Notes under the pieces: generated by a model
The model's input: the letters and a program-made list of their open reading frames with translations, nothing else
Databases searched by the model: none
What the model was told of the DNA's origin: nothing
NCBI GenBank assembly: GCA_905233565.1
Contig: CAJOCL010000012.1
Span: 1 to 61,530, forward strand
Length of the DNA: 61,530 nt
DNA from: an uncultured Synergistales bacterium
GTDB taxonomy: Bacteria > Synergistota > Synergistia > Synergistales > Aminobacteriaceae
Direction: 5' to 3'
Part shown: in pieces, positions 1-9,528 of the stretch
Layout: every line of letters begins with the position of its first letter
Position numbering within the stretch: position 1 is the stretch's first letter
Made by a program: the position numbers and the translations under genes

Positions 1-99
1 GTTTTACAGGATAGAGGCTGTGTAAACCAGCCCCAGCGAATAAGGCTCTACAGAGCAAACTTCTCTGAAAGCTCTCGACTTTAGTCGAGAGTTGTTTAC
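1..99 (+). mobile_element. Right end of an IS200/IS605-type TnpB element (partial)
   Basis: Only the 3' part of the element is in the window; its tnpB, if any, lies to the left. Positions 72-91 form a perfect 8-bp stem with a TTTA loop, preceded by GAAAGC (68-72) and followed by GTTGTTTAC, ending at 99. This matches the right ends of the two full elements in this window (GGAAGC, hairpin, then a segment ending GTTCAC). The upstream part (15-60) contains further short stems, as expected for the 3' half of a TnpB-associated omega/re RNA. The end at 99 is inferred by alignment with the other copies. Confidence 0.75.
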
Positions 100-129
100 A
101 ACACGTTATTTTTTGCCGCGTTTTCGATT

Positions 130-138
130 TGATACAAT
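130..138 (+). promoter_or_regulatory. Putative extended -10 promoter for dnaX
   Basis: TG-A-TACAAT is an extended -10 match (TG at 130-131, TACAAT at 133-138). No good -35 box lies at 17 bp. It falls between the IS right end at 99 and the dnaX ribosome binding site (GAAGGA, 161-166), so it could restore expression downstream of the insertion. Pattern match only. Confidence 0.4.
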
Positions 139-175
139 ATTTTTATATCGTTATATTTTAGAAGGAATATTTCTA

Positions 176-1888
176 ATGGGCATATCGCTTTACAGAAAAT
201 ACAGGCCGCAGGATTTTGGGAGCGTAGTCGGACAGAGGGCAGCAATTGACGTTCTGACGAACTCAATCGCAAGATCACGTGTCGGACACGCTTATTTATT
301 CTCAGGTTCAAGGGGCTGCGGGAAGACATCAGTTGCGAGAATTTTTGCAAAGGCTTTGAATTGTCTTGACCGTCAGGGCTTTGAACCATGCGGGAAATGC
401 CGTAACTGTATTGATATTACGGCAGGTGATTCGCTTGACGTTATAGAGATTGACGGGGCGTCAAACAACGGCGTTGAGAATATCAGGGGGCTTAAAGAAA
501 ATGTAACGCTTGCCCCGTTCAGCTCAAAATATAAAATCTACATCATTGATGAAGTTCATATGCTGTCAGCAGGTGCATTCAACGCCCTTTTGAAGACGCT
601 TGAGGAACCGCCTGAACACGTAATATTTATCATGGCGACGACTGAACCGCACAAAGTCCCCGTAACGATTCGTTCAAGATGTCAGCATATACCTTTTCAC
701 AGCATAACGCCCGATGATATATATTCGCGCCTTAAATACGTATGCGGTGAGGAGAATATAACGGCTGAAGATGAGGCACTGCGTGAAATTTCGAGGCAGT
801 CTGACGGGGCATTGAGGGATTCACTTTCTTTGCTTGAACAGGTCATGGCCGCAGGAGATGTTACGCTTGAAAATGTTGAATCTCTTTTCGGAGCGGGCAG
901 CAGACATTCTTTTGAACGCTGGATCGTTTCTCTGCGTGAAAATACTGAAGATGCTTTTACGGCATTGAAGACGATGTTTGATTCTGGGGCTTCAGCTGTA
1001 AGAGTTTTTGAGGAAATGTTTTCGCTTGTCCGTGATCTGTGGCTTGTCTCGAAATGGAAGAATATTTCTGACAGTTTAGGGCTTTCAGAGAGTGAAAAGA
1101 AATTCATAAATGAAGAGGCCGTAAACTGGGAGAGTGAAAAACTTCATTCACTGTTGAATAATATCCTGAAAGCTCTAACCGATGCGCGTTTGGGAATGAG
1201 GAATAATATTCTTTTGGGATCGTTTATCCTGAATCTTTATGCTTCCCCTGACGTTAAGGCCGTAAATCTTCCGCGCCCCCCAGTATTCAGGCAAAAAATT
1301 AATGTTCAGGAAGTTTTGAACGCTGACGCTGATACTGACATTGATACTGATATTGAATCTGAAATAAAAGAAGATACAGTGCTTAAAGAAGAACTGATTA
1401 ACACCGCATATTCTAAGAATTTCATGATATATTGCGCTCTTTTTGACTCAAGGCCGTACCTGCGTGATAATGATTTAATAATTAACACGGCTCATAGATA
1501 CTGCTATGAAGTTCTGAAAATTGACAGGACGGCAGCAGAACTTTCAAACATTTTCGGCAATTACGACAGAATTATATTGACATACGGCAGGAATAAAACG
1601 GAATGCCCTAAATTCACTGCTGAAGAGACGGGGAAAGTTAAACCGTCAGCAAGAAAAATTAAACGTGAAATCCCTGAAGACAAAGAAAAAAATGAAAAAG
1701 TTATTGAAGTTCAGGAAACGCAGACGGCAAAGCAGGAACCTTCAGTTTTCGGCGATTTCCTGCGCAGATTGTCATCTCTGGGAATGAAGCCCGAAGTTAT
1801 ACTGCTGAAACATAACGAAAATCAGGAAAATCAGGAAAATCAGGACGATGATATATCATCTGAAGATACGGAAGGAGAGAACGAGTAA
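176..1888 (+). CDS. dnaX: DNA polymerase III subunit gamma/tau
   Basis: Clamp-loader ATPase that loads the sliding clamp and tethers the replicative polymerase. The 570-residue product has a Walker A motif at residues 44-52 (GSRGCGKTS), four zinc-binding Cys (63, 72, 75, 78), a Walker B box (IIDEVH) and the SRC sensor motif. The tail is acidic and repetitive (ENQ and DT/DI repeats), then a short conserved C-terminal piece. The frame stays open upstream to about 92, but that extension lies partly in the IS end. The ATG at 176 has GAAGGA nine bases upstream and begins with the family's usual ...LYRKYRP sequence. dnaE follows after 3 bases, so the two are probably co-transcribed. Confidence 0.96.
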   Translation: MGISLYRKYRPQDFGSVVGQRAAIDVLTNSIARSRVGHAYLFSGSRGCGKTSVARIFAKALNCLDRQGFEPCGKCRNCIDITAGDSLDVIEIDGASNNGVENIRGLKENVTLAPFSSKYKIYIIDEVHMLSAGAFNALLKTLEEPPEHVIFIMATTEPHKVPVTIRSRCQHIPFHSITPDDIYSRLKYVCGEENITAEDEALREISRQSDGALRDSLSLLEQVMAAGDVTLENVESLFGAGSRHSFERWIVSLRENTEDAFTALKTMFDSGASAVRVFEEMFSLVRDLWLVSKWKNISDSLGLSESEKKFINEEAVNWESEKLHSLLNNILKALTDARLGMRNNILLGSFILNLYASPDVKAVNLPRPPVFRQKINVQEVLNADADTDIDTDIESEIKEDTVLKEELINTAYSKNFMIYCALFDSRPYLRDNDLIINTAHRYCYEVLKIDRTAAELSNIFGNYDRIILTYGRNKTECPKFTAEETGKVKPSARKIKREIPEDKEKNEKVIEVQETQTAKQEPSVFGDFLRRLSSLGMKPEVILLKHNENQENQENQDDDISSEDTEGENE

Positions 1889-1891
1889 ATA

Positions 1892-4800
1892 ATGGGCAAA
1901 GAATTTGTACATCTTCATGTTCACACGGAATACAGCCTATTGGACGGTGCAATACGTACTAAGGATTTAGCTAAAAAAGTGGCGGGCTGGGAAAGAAAGG
2001 CCGTTGCAATGACGGATCACGGAGTTATGTACGGTGCCGTTGAATTTTACGAGAACTGCAAGGCTCAGAACGTAAAGGCGATTTTAGGGTGTGAGGCTTA
2101 TGTTTCGCCGTCGGGCATAAATTCGCGTGAAAATAAACGTTTTAATCACCTTCTTCTATTGGCTGAAAATGAAAAGGGCTGGCACAATCTCATAAAGCTA
2201 ATATCAATTGCCAACACAAAGGGATATTATTACAAGCCTAGAATAGATCATGTACTGCTTGCGGAATACCACGAGGGTTTAATAGCCTCGTCAGCGTGTT
2301 TAGCCGGTGAAATTCCGCAGTTCATTCTTTCGGGAAATATTGATAAAGCCGTTGAATGTGCCGTTAATTATGAGAGCATAATGGGAAAGGGAAATTTCTT
2401 TCTTGAAGTCATGCCAAATTCATTGACGGAACAAAAGAAAGTTAATACTGCAATCGTTGAAATTTCAAAACGCACGGGAATCCCCATAATTGCAACGGGG
2501 GACGCTCATTATCTGAACCCGGAGGATTACGACTGGCACAAAATTTTACTGAAGATTAATACACATGCAGATGTAAATGATGACGCTTTCGGTTTCACGA
2601 CGAATGATTTTTATCTCATGACGCCTGAAGAGATGTATTCACATTTTGAAAATGAAATTCCCGAAGCACTGACCAATACTCTCATGATTGCCGACCGCTG
2701 CAATGTTGAAATCAAATTAAAGACGGGTAATTATCTTCTGCCTAACTTGAATCTTAAAGATGGAATGACAGCCGAAGATGATTTAAGGGTTAAAGCTCAT
2801 GAAGGGTTAAAGATGAGATTTGAGGCGAGGGGCTGTGAAATTCCCGACGAATATATGAAGCGTCTTGAATATGAATTGGGCGTTATAACTCAGATGGGAT
2901 TTTCTGCGTATTTCCTGATTGTTTCGGGAATAATTCAGGCCGCTAAAAGCAGACATATTCCCATAGGACCGGGAAGAGGCTCTGCAGCAGGTTCACTTGT
3001 TGCATGGAGTTTGAAAATAACTGAGCTTGACCCGCTGCGCTATAACCTTCTTTTTGAACGTTTCCTTAACCCTGAAAGAATTTCAATGCCTGATATTGAC
3101 ACTGACGTTTCGGACAAGGGACGCGATGAACTTTTGAAGTATATTTCAGATTTTTACGGCAGCGATCACGTTGCACAGATTATAACTTTCGGACGGATGA
3201 AGGGCAGACAGTCGGTTAAGGATGTCGGGAGAGTTCTCGGTGTTGATTATTCGTTAATGGACAAGACCGCTAAACTAATTCCGGCCATGTGCAAAAGTCT
3301 TACAGAGGCTTTGGAGAATACGCCCGAACTTAAAGCAGAATACGAGTCCGACCCGTCAAAACGAAATATCATCGACAAGGCGCGGAACATTGAGGGGCTT
3401 GCGAGACACACTTCACAACATGCGGCAGGAGTTGTCATTACGCCCGTCCCGATTACTGATATTGTCCCGGTCAAAAGACTGAGTACGGGAAGCCGTGAAC
3501 CAGAAGAGACCGAACAGGTAGTAACCCAGTTCACAATGGAACCTGTAGAAAAACTGGGACTTGTAAAAATGGATTTCTTAGGGTTAAGCACACTTTCAAT
3601 AATTGAGGAGGCTCTCGAAAATATCAGGAACAACGGGAAAACAGTACCCGACATGAATAAAGTAAATGACGATATGAACGACCCGGCAACGTTCAGGATA
3701 CTTCAGGAAGCCGACACAATGGGAGTATTTCAGCTTGAATCTGACGGAATACGCTCAATGTTGAGGAAGCTCAAAATTGACAGGTTTGAGGATTTAGTCG
3801 CTGCCCTCGCAATGTACAGGCCCGGCCCGTTGGATTCGGGAATGGTCGACCAGTATATAAACTGCAAGCACGGAAAGTCAAAGCCCGTCTACCCTCATCC
3901 CCTTCTTGAAGATGCGTTAAAAGAAACTTACGGCGTTATTCTTTATCAAGAGCAGGTCATGCAATGCGCCTCAAAACTTGCGGGCTATACGCTGGGCGAG
4001 GCTGATATTCTGCGGCGCGCAATGGGGAAAAAGAAAGTCGAAGTAATGCAGGAACAGCGCGCGAAATTCCTTGCAGGTGCTGAAAAAAATAACATTGACT
4101 CAAAGAAAGCGGGCGATATTTTCGACATCATCGAAAAATTTGCGGGCTACGGCTTCAACAAGTCCCATAGTGCCGCATATGCTTTGATTTCGTACGATAC
4201 TGCATGGCTGAAGGCTAATTACAAGGCTGAATTTATGGCTGCATATCTCTCAAGCCAGATGAAAGCAAAACGCGATGTACTCGGACATTACGTCCTTGAA
4301 GTCCGCAGGAGCGGCATTCAGGTACTTCCGCCGGATATTAACACGTCAATGGAAAATTTTACGGCTGTCGGCAATGTAATACGTTTCGGGCTGGGTGCAG
4401 TTTCGAGAATGGGACATAACACGGTCGATATGATAGTCAATGAACGCAGGGAGAACGGGAATTTTGTATCACTCTGGGATTTTATGAAGCGTGTTGACAT
4501 GAATTTGATGAACAAGACTGTTTTTGAGAATTTAATAAAGGCCGGAGCTTTTGACGAGATAATGAAAAACCGTGCAAGGCTGTTAAATGCCCTGCCTAAA
4601 TTCCTCGAGGCAATACAGAACGTTAATTCAGTCAAAAAAACTAATCAGCTTTCACTTTTCGATATTGACGGAGGAACGAATGACGATGCCGTAAACGCTG
4701 AGCCTGAAATGCCTGAAGTTAATGAATATGACGAACATACGAGGCTTGAATACGAGAAGGAAGTTACGGGATTGTATATTTCAGGACACCCGTATGAATC

Positions 4801-5380
4801 ATATCAGGAAAATTTATCAGCGTTCACAAACTGCAGCATTTCAGATTTAAGGAATTGGAAGGGCAGCAACATAAAGCCCTGCACGGGAGGGATAATAGCC
4901 TCAATGAATCAAAAGAACACAAAGAAGGGCGATACCATGTGCATAATGCAGCTTGAAGACTCGGAAAGCAGTATCGATGTTGTCTTGTTCCCTTCAATGT
5001 GGAATGACTTCAAGGATTTATTAACCATAGGCACGGCCTGCATAATTGAGGGGAGAATTGACGACAGGGGGCAGTTAATCCCAGACAAGATAATAACGTC
5101 AGATGATCTTGATGATAACGCCGGCGCACAGAGATATATAAAATTAAGATTGTCATTGAACGGCGGTGAACTGCCTAACGTTAAAGATTTCGTCTGTGCT
5201 TTGAACAGTTCAAAGGGCAAAGAAAAAGTAATCCTTGAGCTTAACGGCGAAGATGAGACCTGCAGCGTTTTCTTGGGTTACTGCAGCGTTTCGGCGGAAA
5301 AACTGAACGGGGCATTATCTGAAATAATCCCTTCAGGAAGTTTTGAAATTCTTTCGGGCGGTGCGGTTACTGCAGCATAG
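1892..5380 (+). CDS. dnaE: DNA polymerase III subunit alpha
   Basis: Replicative DNA polymerase, 1162 residues, normal for DnaE. It opens with the PHP domain (HLHVHTEYSLLDGA near residue 7). The polymerase catalytic acidic triad sits in PDIDTD at residues 400-405. Thumb/fingers sequences (GPGRGSAAGS, MYRPGPLDSG, GKKKVEVM) follow, then a helix-hairpin-helix region and an OB fold near residue 980. No proofreading exonuclease insertion is present, so it is DnaE rather than PolC. The start follows an AAGGAGA site inside the end of dnaX. Confidence 0.97.
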   Translation: MGKEFVHLHVHTEYSLLDGAIRTKDLAKKVAGWERKAVAMTDHGVMYGAVEFYENCKAQNVKAILGCEAYVSPSGINSRENKRFNHLLLLAENEKGWHNLIKLISIANTKGYYYKPRIDHVLLAEYHEGLIASSACLAGEIPQFILSGNIDKAVECAVNYESIMGKGNFFLEVMPNSLTEQKKVNTAIVEISKRTGIPIIATGDAHYLNPEDYDWHKILLKINTHADVNDDAFGFTTNDFYLMTPEEMYSHFENEIPEALTNTLMIADRCNVEIKLKTGNYLLPNLNLKDGMTAEDDLRVKAHEGLKMRFEARGCEIPDEYMKRLEYELGVITQMGFSAYFLIVSGIIQAAKSRHIPIGPGRGSAAGSLVAWSLKITELDPLRYNLLFERFLNPERISMPDIDTDVSDKGRDELLKYISDFYGSDHVAQIITFGRMKGRQSVKDVGRVLGVDYSLMDKTAKLIPAMCKSLTEALENTPELKAEYESDPSKRNIIDKARNIEGLARHTSQHAAGVVITPVPITDIVPVKRLSTGSREPEETEQVVTQFTMEPVEKLGLVKMDFLGLSTLSIIEEALENIRNNGKTVPDMNKVNDDMNDPATFRILQEADTMGVFQLESDGIRSMLRKLKIDRFEDLVAALAMYRPGPLDSGMVDQYINCKHGKSKPVYPHPLLEDALKETYGVILYQEQVMQCASKLAGYTLGEADILRRAMGKKKVEVMQEQRAKFLAGAEKNNIDSKKAGDIFDIIEKFAGYGFNKSHSAAYALISYDTAWLKANYKAEFMAAYLSSQMKAKRDVLGHYVLEVRRSGIQVLPPDINTSMENFTAVGNVIRFGLGAVSRMGHNTVDMIVNERRENGNFVSLWDFMKRVDMNLMNKTVFENLIKAGAFDEIMKNRARLLNALPKFLEAIQNVNSVKKTNQLSLFDIDGGTNDDAVNAEPEMPEVNEYDEHTRLEYEKEVTGLYISGHPYESYQENLSAFTNCSISDLRNWKGSNIKPCTGGIIASMNQKNTKKGDTMCIMQLEDSESSIDVVLFPSMWNDFKDLLTIGTACIIEGRIDDRGQLIPDKIITSDDLDDNAGAQRYIKLRLSLNGGELPNVKDFVCALNSSKGKEKVILELNGEDETCSVFLGYCSVSAEKLNGALSEIIPSGSFEILSGGAVTAA

Positions 5381-5398
5381 CAGATTTATCGTTAAAAA

Positions 5399-5407
5399 TG
5401 CTATATA
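5399..5407 (+). promoter_or_regulatory. Putative promoter -10 region for fba-kdsA
   Basis: The 72-bp gap after dnaE holds TGCTATATAAT, readable as an extended -10, and a strong ribosome binding site (AGGAGGG, about 5436-5442) before the fba ATG. The -35 region is poor. A separate transcript start for the aldolase/Kdo operon is an inference. Confidence 0.35.
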
Positions 5408-5452
5408 ATAATTGTATTCTATTGAACATCTATTCAGGAGGGTAAATAATAA

Positions 5453-6316
5453 ATGTTAGTAAACGCAAAAGAAATGCTCACAGCCGCAAAGGCAGGACAT
5501 TACGCGGTAGGACAGTTCAACATCAATAATCTTGAGTGGACAAAAGCAGTCCTTCAGGTTGCCGAAGAATTAAAATCACCCGTCATTCTCGGAGTTTCAG
5601 AGGGCGCAGGAAAATACATGGGCGGATTCAGAACCGTACAGGCAATGGTCGAGGCAATGGACAAAGAGTTCAAAATCTCCGTACCCGTCTGCACTCACCT
5701 GGATCACGGAACTTACGAGGGCGCGTACAAGTGCATAAAGGCCGGATTCACTTCAATCATGTTTGACGGCTCACATTTCCCAATTGATGAGAACGTAGCG
5801 AAGACAGTTGAACTTACTCACGCTGCACACATGTTAGGGCTTACGATTGAAGCCGAAGTCGGCGCAATCGGCGGAGAAGAAGACGGCGTTGTCGGAATGG
5901 GCGAATGCGCTGATCCCGACGAGTGCAAGAGAATAGCGGATCTCGGCGTTGACATGCTCGCGGCAGGTATCGGCAACATTCACGGCAAATATCCGGCTAA
6001 CTGGAAGGGTCTTTCATTCGAGACGCTCGCAAAGGTTCAGGAAAAGACCGGAATTATGCCCCTCGTACTTCACGGCGGTTCAGGAATCCCCGATGAAATG
6101 GTGAAGAAGGCTATCACTCTCGGCGTTTCAAAAGTCAACGTAAATACTGAGTGCCAGTTATCATTTGCTGCAGCAACAAGAAAGTACATCGAGGCCGGCA
6201 AAGACAACGAGGGCAAAGGCTACGACCCCAGAAAATTACTTGCTCCGGGATTTGAGGCAATCAAAGAGACAGTGCGTGAAAAAATCAGGCTCTTCGGATC
6301 AGACGGGAAAGCATAA
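5453..6316 (+). CDS. fba: Class II fructose-bisphosphate aldolase
   Basis: Zn-dependent cleavage and synthesis of fructose-1,6-bisphosphate in glycolysis and gluconeogenesis. The 287-residue product carries the class II signature THLDHG (Asp84 catalytic, His85 metal ligand), an EAEVG segment and later His ligands in NIHGKYP and VLHGGSG, plus NVNTE near the substrate site. The class I enzyme is encoded separately at 16069-17145, so both aldolase types are present. kdsA starts 4 bases after its stop codon, which suggests co-transcription with the Kdo genes. Confidence 0.95.
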   Translation: MLVNAKEMLTAAKAGHYAVGQFNINNLEWTKAVLQVAEELKSPVILGVSEGAGKYMGGFRTVQAMVEAMDKEFKISVPVCTHLDHGTYEGAYKCIKAGFTSIMFDGSHFPIDENVAKTVELTHAAHMLGLTIEAEVGAIGGEEDGVVGMGECADPDECKRIADLGVDMLAAGIGNIHGKYPANWKGLSFETLAKVQEKTGIMPLVLHGGSGIPDEMVKKAITLGVSKVNVNTECQLSFAAATRKYIEAGKDNEGKGYDPRKLLAPGFEAIKETVREKIRLFGSDGKA

Positions 6317-6319
6317 AAA

Positions 6320-7144
6320 TTGGACGTAAAGAAATATTATATTGACGGAAGATTTATCGGAGACGGGAGCCTCGCTGTAATTGCGGGGCCCTGTTCGCTT
6401 GAAAGCCCTGAACTCGGCCTCAGAATCGCTAAGTACATGAAGAGATTATGTGACGAGCGGGGACTGCTGTATATCTTCAAGGCCTCTTTTGACAAGGCTA
6501 ACCGTACATCAGTACACGCTTGGAGGGGGCCGGGTCTTGAAAAAGGCCTCGAACAGTTAGCAGAAATTAAAAGCATGGCCGGTGTTCCGATTCTTACGGA
6601 TATACATGAAAGTTTTCAGGCTGCCCCAGCAGGTGAAGTTGTTGATGTTATACAAATTCCGGCATTTTTGTGCCGTCAGACTGATTTACTCGTTGCCGCA
6701 GCAAAGACGGGGCGTATTCTGAACATCAAAAAAGCTCAGTTCTTGGCACCTGAAGACATGATTTACGCTGCCGCCAAATGCCGCGAAGCAGGGAACGACA
6801 ATATCATGTTGTGTGAAAGAGGCTCAATGATGGGCTATCACAGGCTTGTTGTTGACATGACGGGCTTAGTTACGATGCGCGGATTCGGTTACCCCGTTGT
6901 CTTTGACGCAACGCACAGCGTACAGAGGCCGGGAGGTCTGGGGGGCGCAAGCGGAGGAGATTACACGCTCGCACTGCCTCTGGCAAGAGCTGCAGCCGGT
7001 GTCGGTATTGATGCAGTTTTCGCTGAAACTCACCCTAACCCTAAAGAAGCGTTGAGCGACGGGCCTAACATGATTCCTTTGGACAAAATGGGAAATTTTA
7101 TTGATGAAGTTCTTGCAATTCATAAAGTACGGCAAAGCGCATAA
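6320..7144 (+). CDS. kdsA: 3-deoxy-8-phosphooctulonate synthase (Kdo-8-P synthase)
   Basis: Condenses phosphoenolpyruvate with arabinose-5-phosphate to Kdo-8-phosphate, the first committed step for the LPS inner-core sugar. The 274-residue product has AGPCSLES at the start, FKASFDKANRTS near residue 55, ILTDIHE, KKAQFLAP and DATHSVQRPGG, all typical of KdsA. The start is TTG at 6320, just after the fba stop. The family normally begins about here, and no upstream alternative is compatible with the fba stop. It opens a run with kdsD and kdsB. Confidence 0.95.
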   Translation: MDVKKYYIDGRFIGDGSLAVIAGPCSLESPELGLRIAKYMKRLCDERGLLYIFKASFDKANRTSVHAWRGPGLEKGLEQLAEIKSMAGVPILTDIHESFQAAPAGEVVDVIQIPAFLCRQTDLLVAAAKTGRILNIKKAQFLAPEDMIYAAAKCREAGNDNIMLCERGSMMGYHRLVVDMTGLVTMRGFGYPVVFDATHSVQRPGGLGGASGGDYTLALPLARAAAGVGIDAVFAETHPNPKEALSDGPNMIPLDKMGNFIDEVLAIHKVRQSA

Positions 7145-7198
7145 AATTAATTTTAATGTTATTATATTAATAATATAGCTGGAAAGCTGGTGATTTAA

Positions 7199-8518
7199 GT
7201 GAGTAACCTGATTGTTTCAAGATTGGGCGGAGATGCCGCGTTAGACGCTGAAAAAGTGAAGAAAACCGCTGAGATGCTTATTTCAGACCCCTCGCGCCGT
7301 TATGTTATTGTTTCCGCTCCCGGTGCTGCTGCCGGAAATGTCGGAATGACTGACTTGTTATATTTATGTCATTCAAGTTTTAACGGAAATGAAAATTATA
7401 TCTCGATTATAAAGAAAATTTCAGACCGTTACAGCGAGATAGTTGCAGGTCTTGGAATAGATTTTAATGTTGAAGCTGAAATTTCAGCACTCAGGAAAAG
7501 CCTCGAAGCCGGAAAAGACCTCGACTATATCGGAAGTCGCGGAGAATACATAATGTCAAAGATTATCGCAAAATATCTTAACTGGGATTTTGTTGACGCC
7601 ACAGAAGTTATATTCTTTAACGATAACGGAACTATAGACAAAGAAAAGACTTTCAAAACAGGCGGCGAAAGGCTCAAAAATTTTGAACGCGTTGTAATTC
7701 CGAGTTTTTACGGTTCAATGCCCGGCGGAAAAATAAAGACGTTCAGGCGCGGTGACTGCGACAGCGCGGGGGCATTGGTCGCCTGTTCAGTAAAAGCAGA
7801 TTTATTTGAAAAATGGAGCGAGACTTCAAGAATTTATATTGCTGATCCTTCCGTAGTCCCTGAAGCTGAACTTGTCAGGAACATCACTTATTCAGAGGCA
7901 ATAGAGCTGAATTATGTAGGAATAAAAGTAGTTAATGATGATGTTCTTCTCATGCTTAACGAGGCCGGAATACCTCTTAATATCGCCAGCATTCATAAAC
8001 CTGATGACATAATAATAACAATAAGCCCTAAACTTATACCGGATATAAAACGCAATTTAACGGCCTGTATATCAGGGCGCAGGGGCTTCAATGTCGTACA
8101 CATTCATAAATACGGACTGAACAAGGTTCACGATTTCGGCGAAAAACTTTTCGGGATTTTCGCAAAGCATCATATAGCCTGCAGGCATTATCTTTCAGGC
8201 ATACATCAAATGTCAGTCATAATAAAAACTCCGATTTTTGACATCAGGCGCAACCAGATTCTCAGTGAAATTCAGGACGAAGTACAGCCGGATTCTTTAA
8301 TAACTGAAAAGGGCCTCTCAATGGTTGCAGTAATCGGCGAGGGAATGGGGACGGTTAAAGGAATATTCGGAAAGATATTCGATGCCATTGCCGATGCCGG
8401 CATAAAAGTTCAGATGATTGAGCAGGGGGCTGACAAACTTAATATAATGATAGGAGTTTTAGACGCTGATTATGATAATGCCATAAAAGCCCTGTATAAT
8501 GCCTTAATTGAAAAATAA
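7199..8518 (+). CDS. Aspartate kinase homologue with altered active-site motifs
   Basis: At 439 residues it has the layout of the clostridial-type aspartokinase: N-terminal kinase domain with VSAPG and TDLLYLC, then two ACT-like regions at the end (MVAVIGEGMG). Aspartokinase makes aspartyl phosphate for lysine, threonine and methionine synthesis. The usual KFGGSS is replaced by RLGGDA (residues 8-13), GRGGSD by RRGDCD, and WTDVSG by WSETSR, so the catalytic Lys and phosphate-binding Gly/Ser are not conserved. It sits between kdsA and kdsD, not with amino-acid genes. It could be a changed-function or regulatory homologue, or still an active but divergent enzyme. Start GTG at 7199. Confidence 0.75.
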   Translation: MSNLIVSRLGGDAALDAEKVKKTAEMLISDPSRRYVIVSAPGAAAGNVGMTDLLYLCHSSFNGNENYISIIKKISDRYSEIVAGLGIDFNVEAEISALRKSLEAGKDLDYIGSRGEYIMSKIIAKYLNWDFVDATEVIFFNDNGTIDKEKTFKTGGERLKNFERVVIPSFYGSMPGGKIKTFRRGDCDSAGALVACSVKADLFEKWSETSRIYIADPSVVPEAELVRNITYSEAIELNYVGIKVVNDDVLLMLNEAGIPLNIASIHKPDDIIITISPKLIPDIKRNLTACISGRRGFNVVHIHKYGLNKVHDFGEKLFGIFAKHHIACRHYLSGIHQMSVIIKTPIFDIRRNQILSEIQDEVQPDSLITEKGLSMVAVIGEGMGTVKGIFGKIFDAIADAGIKVQMIEQGADKLNIMIGVLDADYDNAIKALYNALIEK

Positions 8519-8550
8519 AATTAAATTAAATTAAAAGGAGAAATGTTATT

Positions 8551-9528
8551 TTGCCTCATACTGACAGGGAACTTCTTGAAACCGCAAAAAAATTAATGCT
8601 CACTGAGGCAAATGAGATACTGCGTTCAGCCGGGAATCTCGATTATTCCATCGTCAATGCTGCCCGTGAAATCTTTGCATGCAGCGGGCGCGTTGTTGTC
8701 GTCGGTCTCGGAAAATCCGGCCATGTCGGGCGCAAAATCTCAGCAACACTTGCCTCTCTCGGCACTCCGTCTTTTTTCCTTCATGCCGCAGAAGCTGCAC
8801 ACGGCGATCTGGGCATGGTCAGACCTGAAGATATAGGCTTGTTTATCTCAAACAGCGGTGCATCTTCTGAACTTGTCGCGCTGCTCCCGCATTTTGAGAG
8901 AACGGGCGCAAAAATGATAGCGGTAACCGGCTCGATGACTTCCCCTTTAGCTGAACACTCAGATATTGTCATTGATGCTCATGTAGATTCCGAAGGTGAT
9001 CCCCTGCAGCTTGCACCGATGAGCAGTACGACCCTTGAACTTGTAATCGGCGATGCAATTGCTGCAATGGTTACGATACTGAGGGGAATTAAGCGCGAGG
9101 ATTTTGCCTTGTTTCATCCGGGCGGTGCGCTTGGCCGTAAATTGCTCACGCGTGTACGCGATGTCATGGGCAGGGGTGAAAGCCTCCCGGTTGTCAAAGA
9201 GGGCGTTACGGTTAAAGACGCTCTTTTTGTTATTACGGGAAAGGGCTACGGGGCGGCCTGCATAGTTGACAATGAAGGGAAGCTGACGGGAATTTTTACG
9301 GACGGTGATTTGAGGCGCTTAATGGAAAAATCAGGGAATGACGCTTTCACAACGAAAATTCAGGACGCCATGACACGTAACCCGAAGACCATAAGCCCCG
9401 ATTCACTCGCCGCCGAAGCCGTAAGAATTATGGAACGTAAAGAAATCAGCGTTTTAATCGCCGCTGAAAATTCAAAGCCCGTAGGTATAATACATATTCA
9501 CGAATTATTGAAAGCAGGAATAGCATGA
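8551..9528 (+). CDS. kdsD: Arabinose-5-phosphate isomerase
   Basis: Interconverts ribulose-5-phosphate and arabinose-5-phosphate, the substrate of KdsA. The 325-residue protein has an N-terminal SIS domain (GLGKSGHVGRK near 50, SNSGASSE near 95, AHGDLGM with the catalytic His) and two CBS domains in the C-terminal half (about 200-325), the standard KdsD/KpsF architecture. The start is TTG at 8551, supported by AAGGAG at 8535-8540. Its stop overlaps the kdsB start by 4 bases, so translation is probably coupled. Confidence 0.94.
   Translation: MPHTDRELLETAKKLMLTEANEILRSAGNLDYSIVNAAREIFACSGRVVVVGLGKSGHVGRKISATLASLGTPSFFLHAAEAAHGDLGMVRPEDIGLFISNSGASSELVALLPHFERTGAKMIAVTGSMTSPLAEHSDIVIDAHVDSEGDPLQLAPMSSTTLELVIGDAIAAMVTILRGIKREDFALFHPGGALGRKLLTRVRDVMGRGESLPVVKEGVTVKDALFVITGKGYGAACIVDNEGKLTGIFTDGDLRRLMEKSGNDAFTTKIQDAMTRNPKTISPDSLAAEAVRIMERKEISVLIAAENSKPVGIIHIHELLKAGIA

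Noticed and set aside
92-175. N-terminal extension of dnaX starting in the IS end
   Set aside because: The extension lies partly in the TnpB element, has no ribosome binding site and is not like the family start; ATG at 176 fits.
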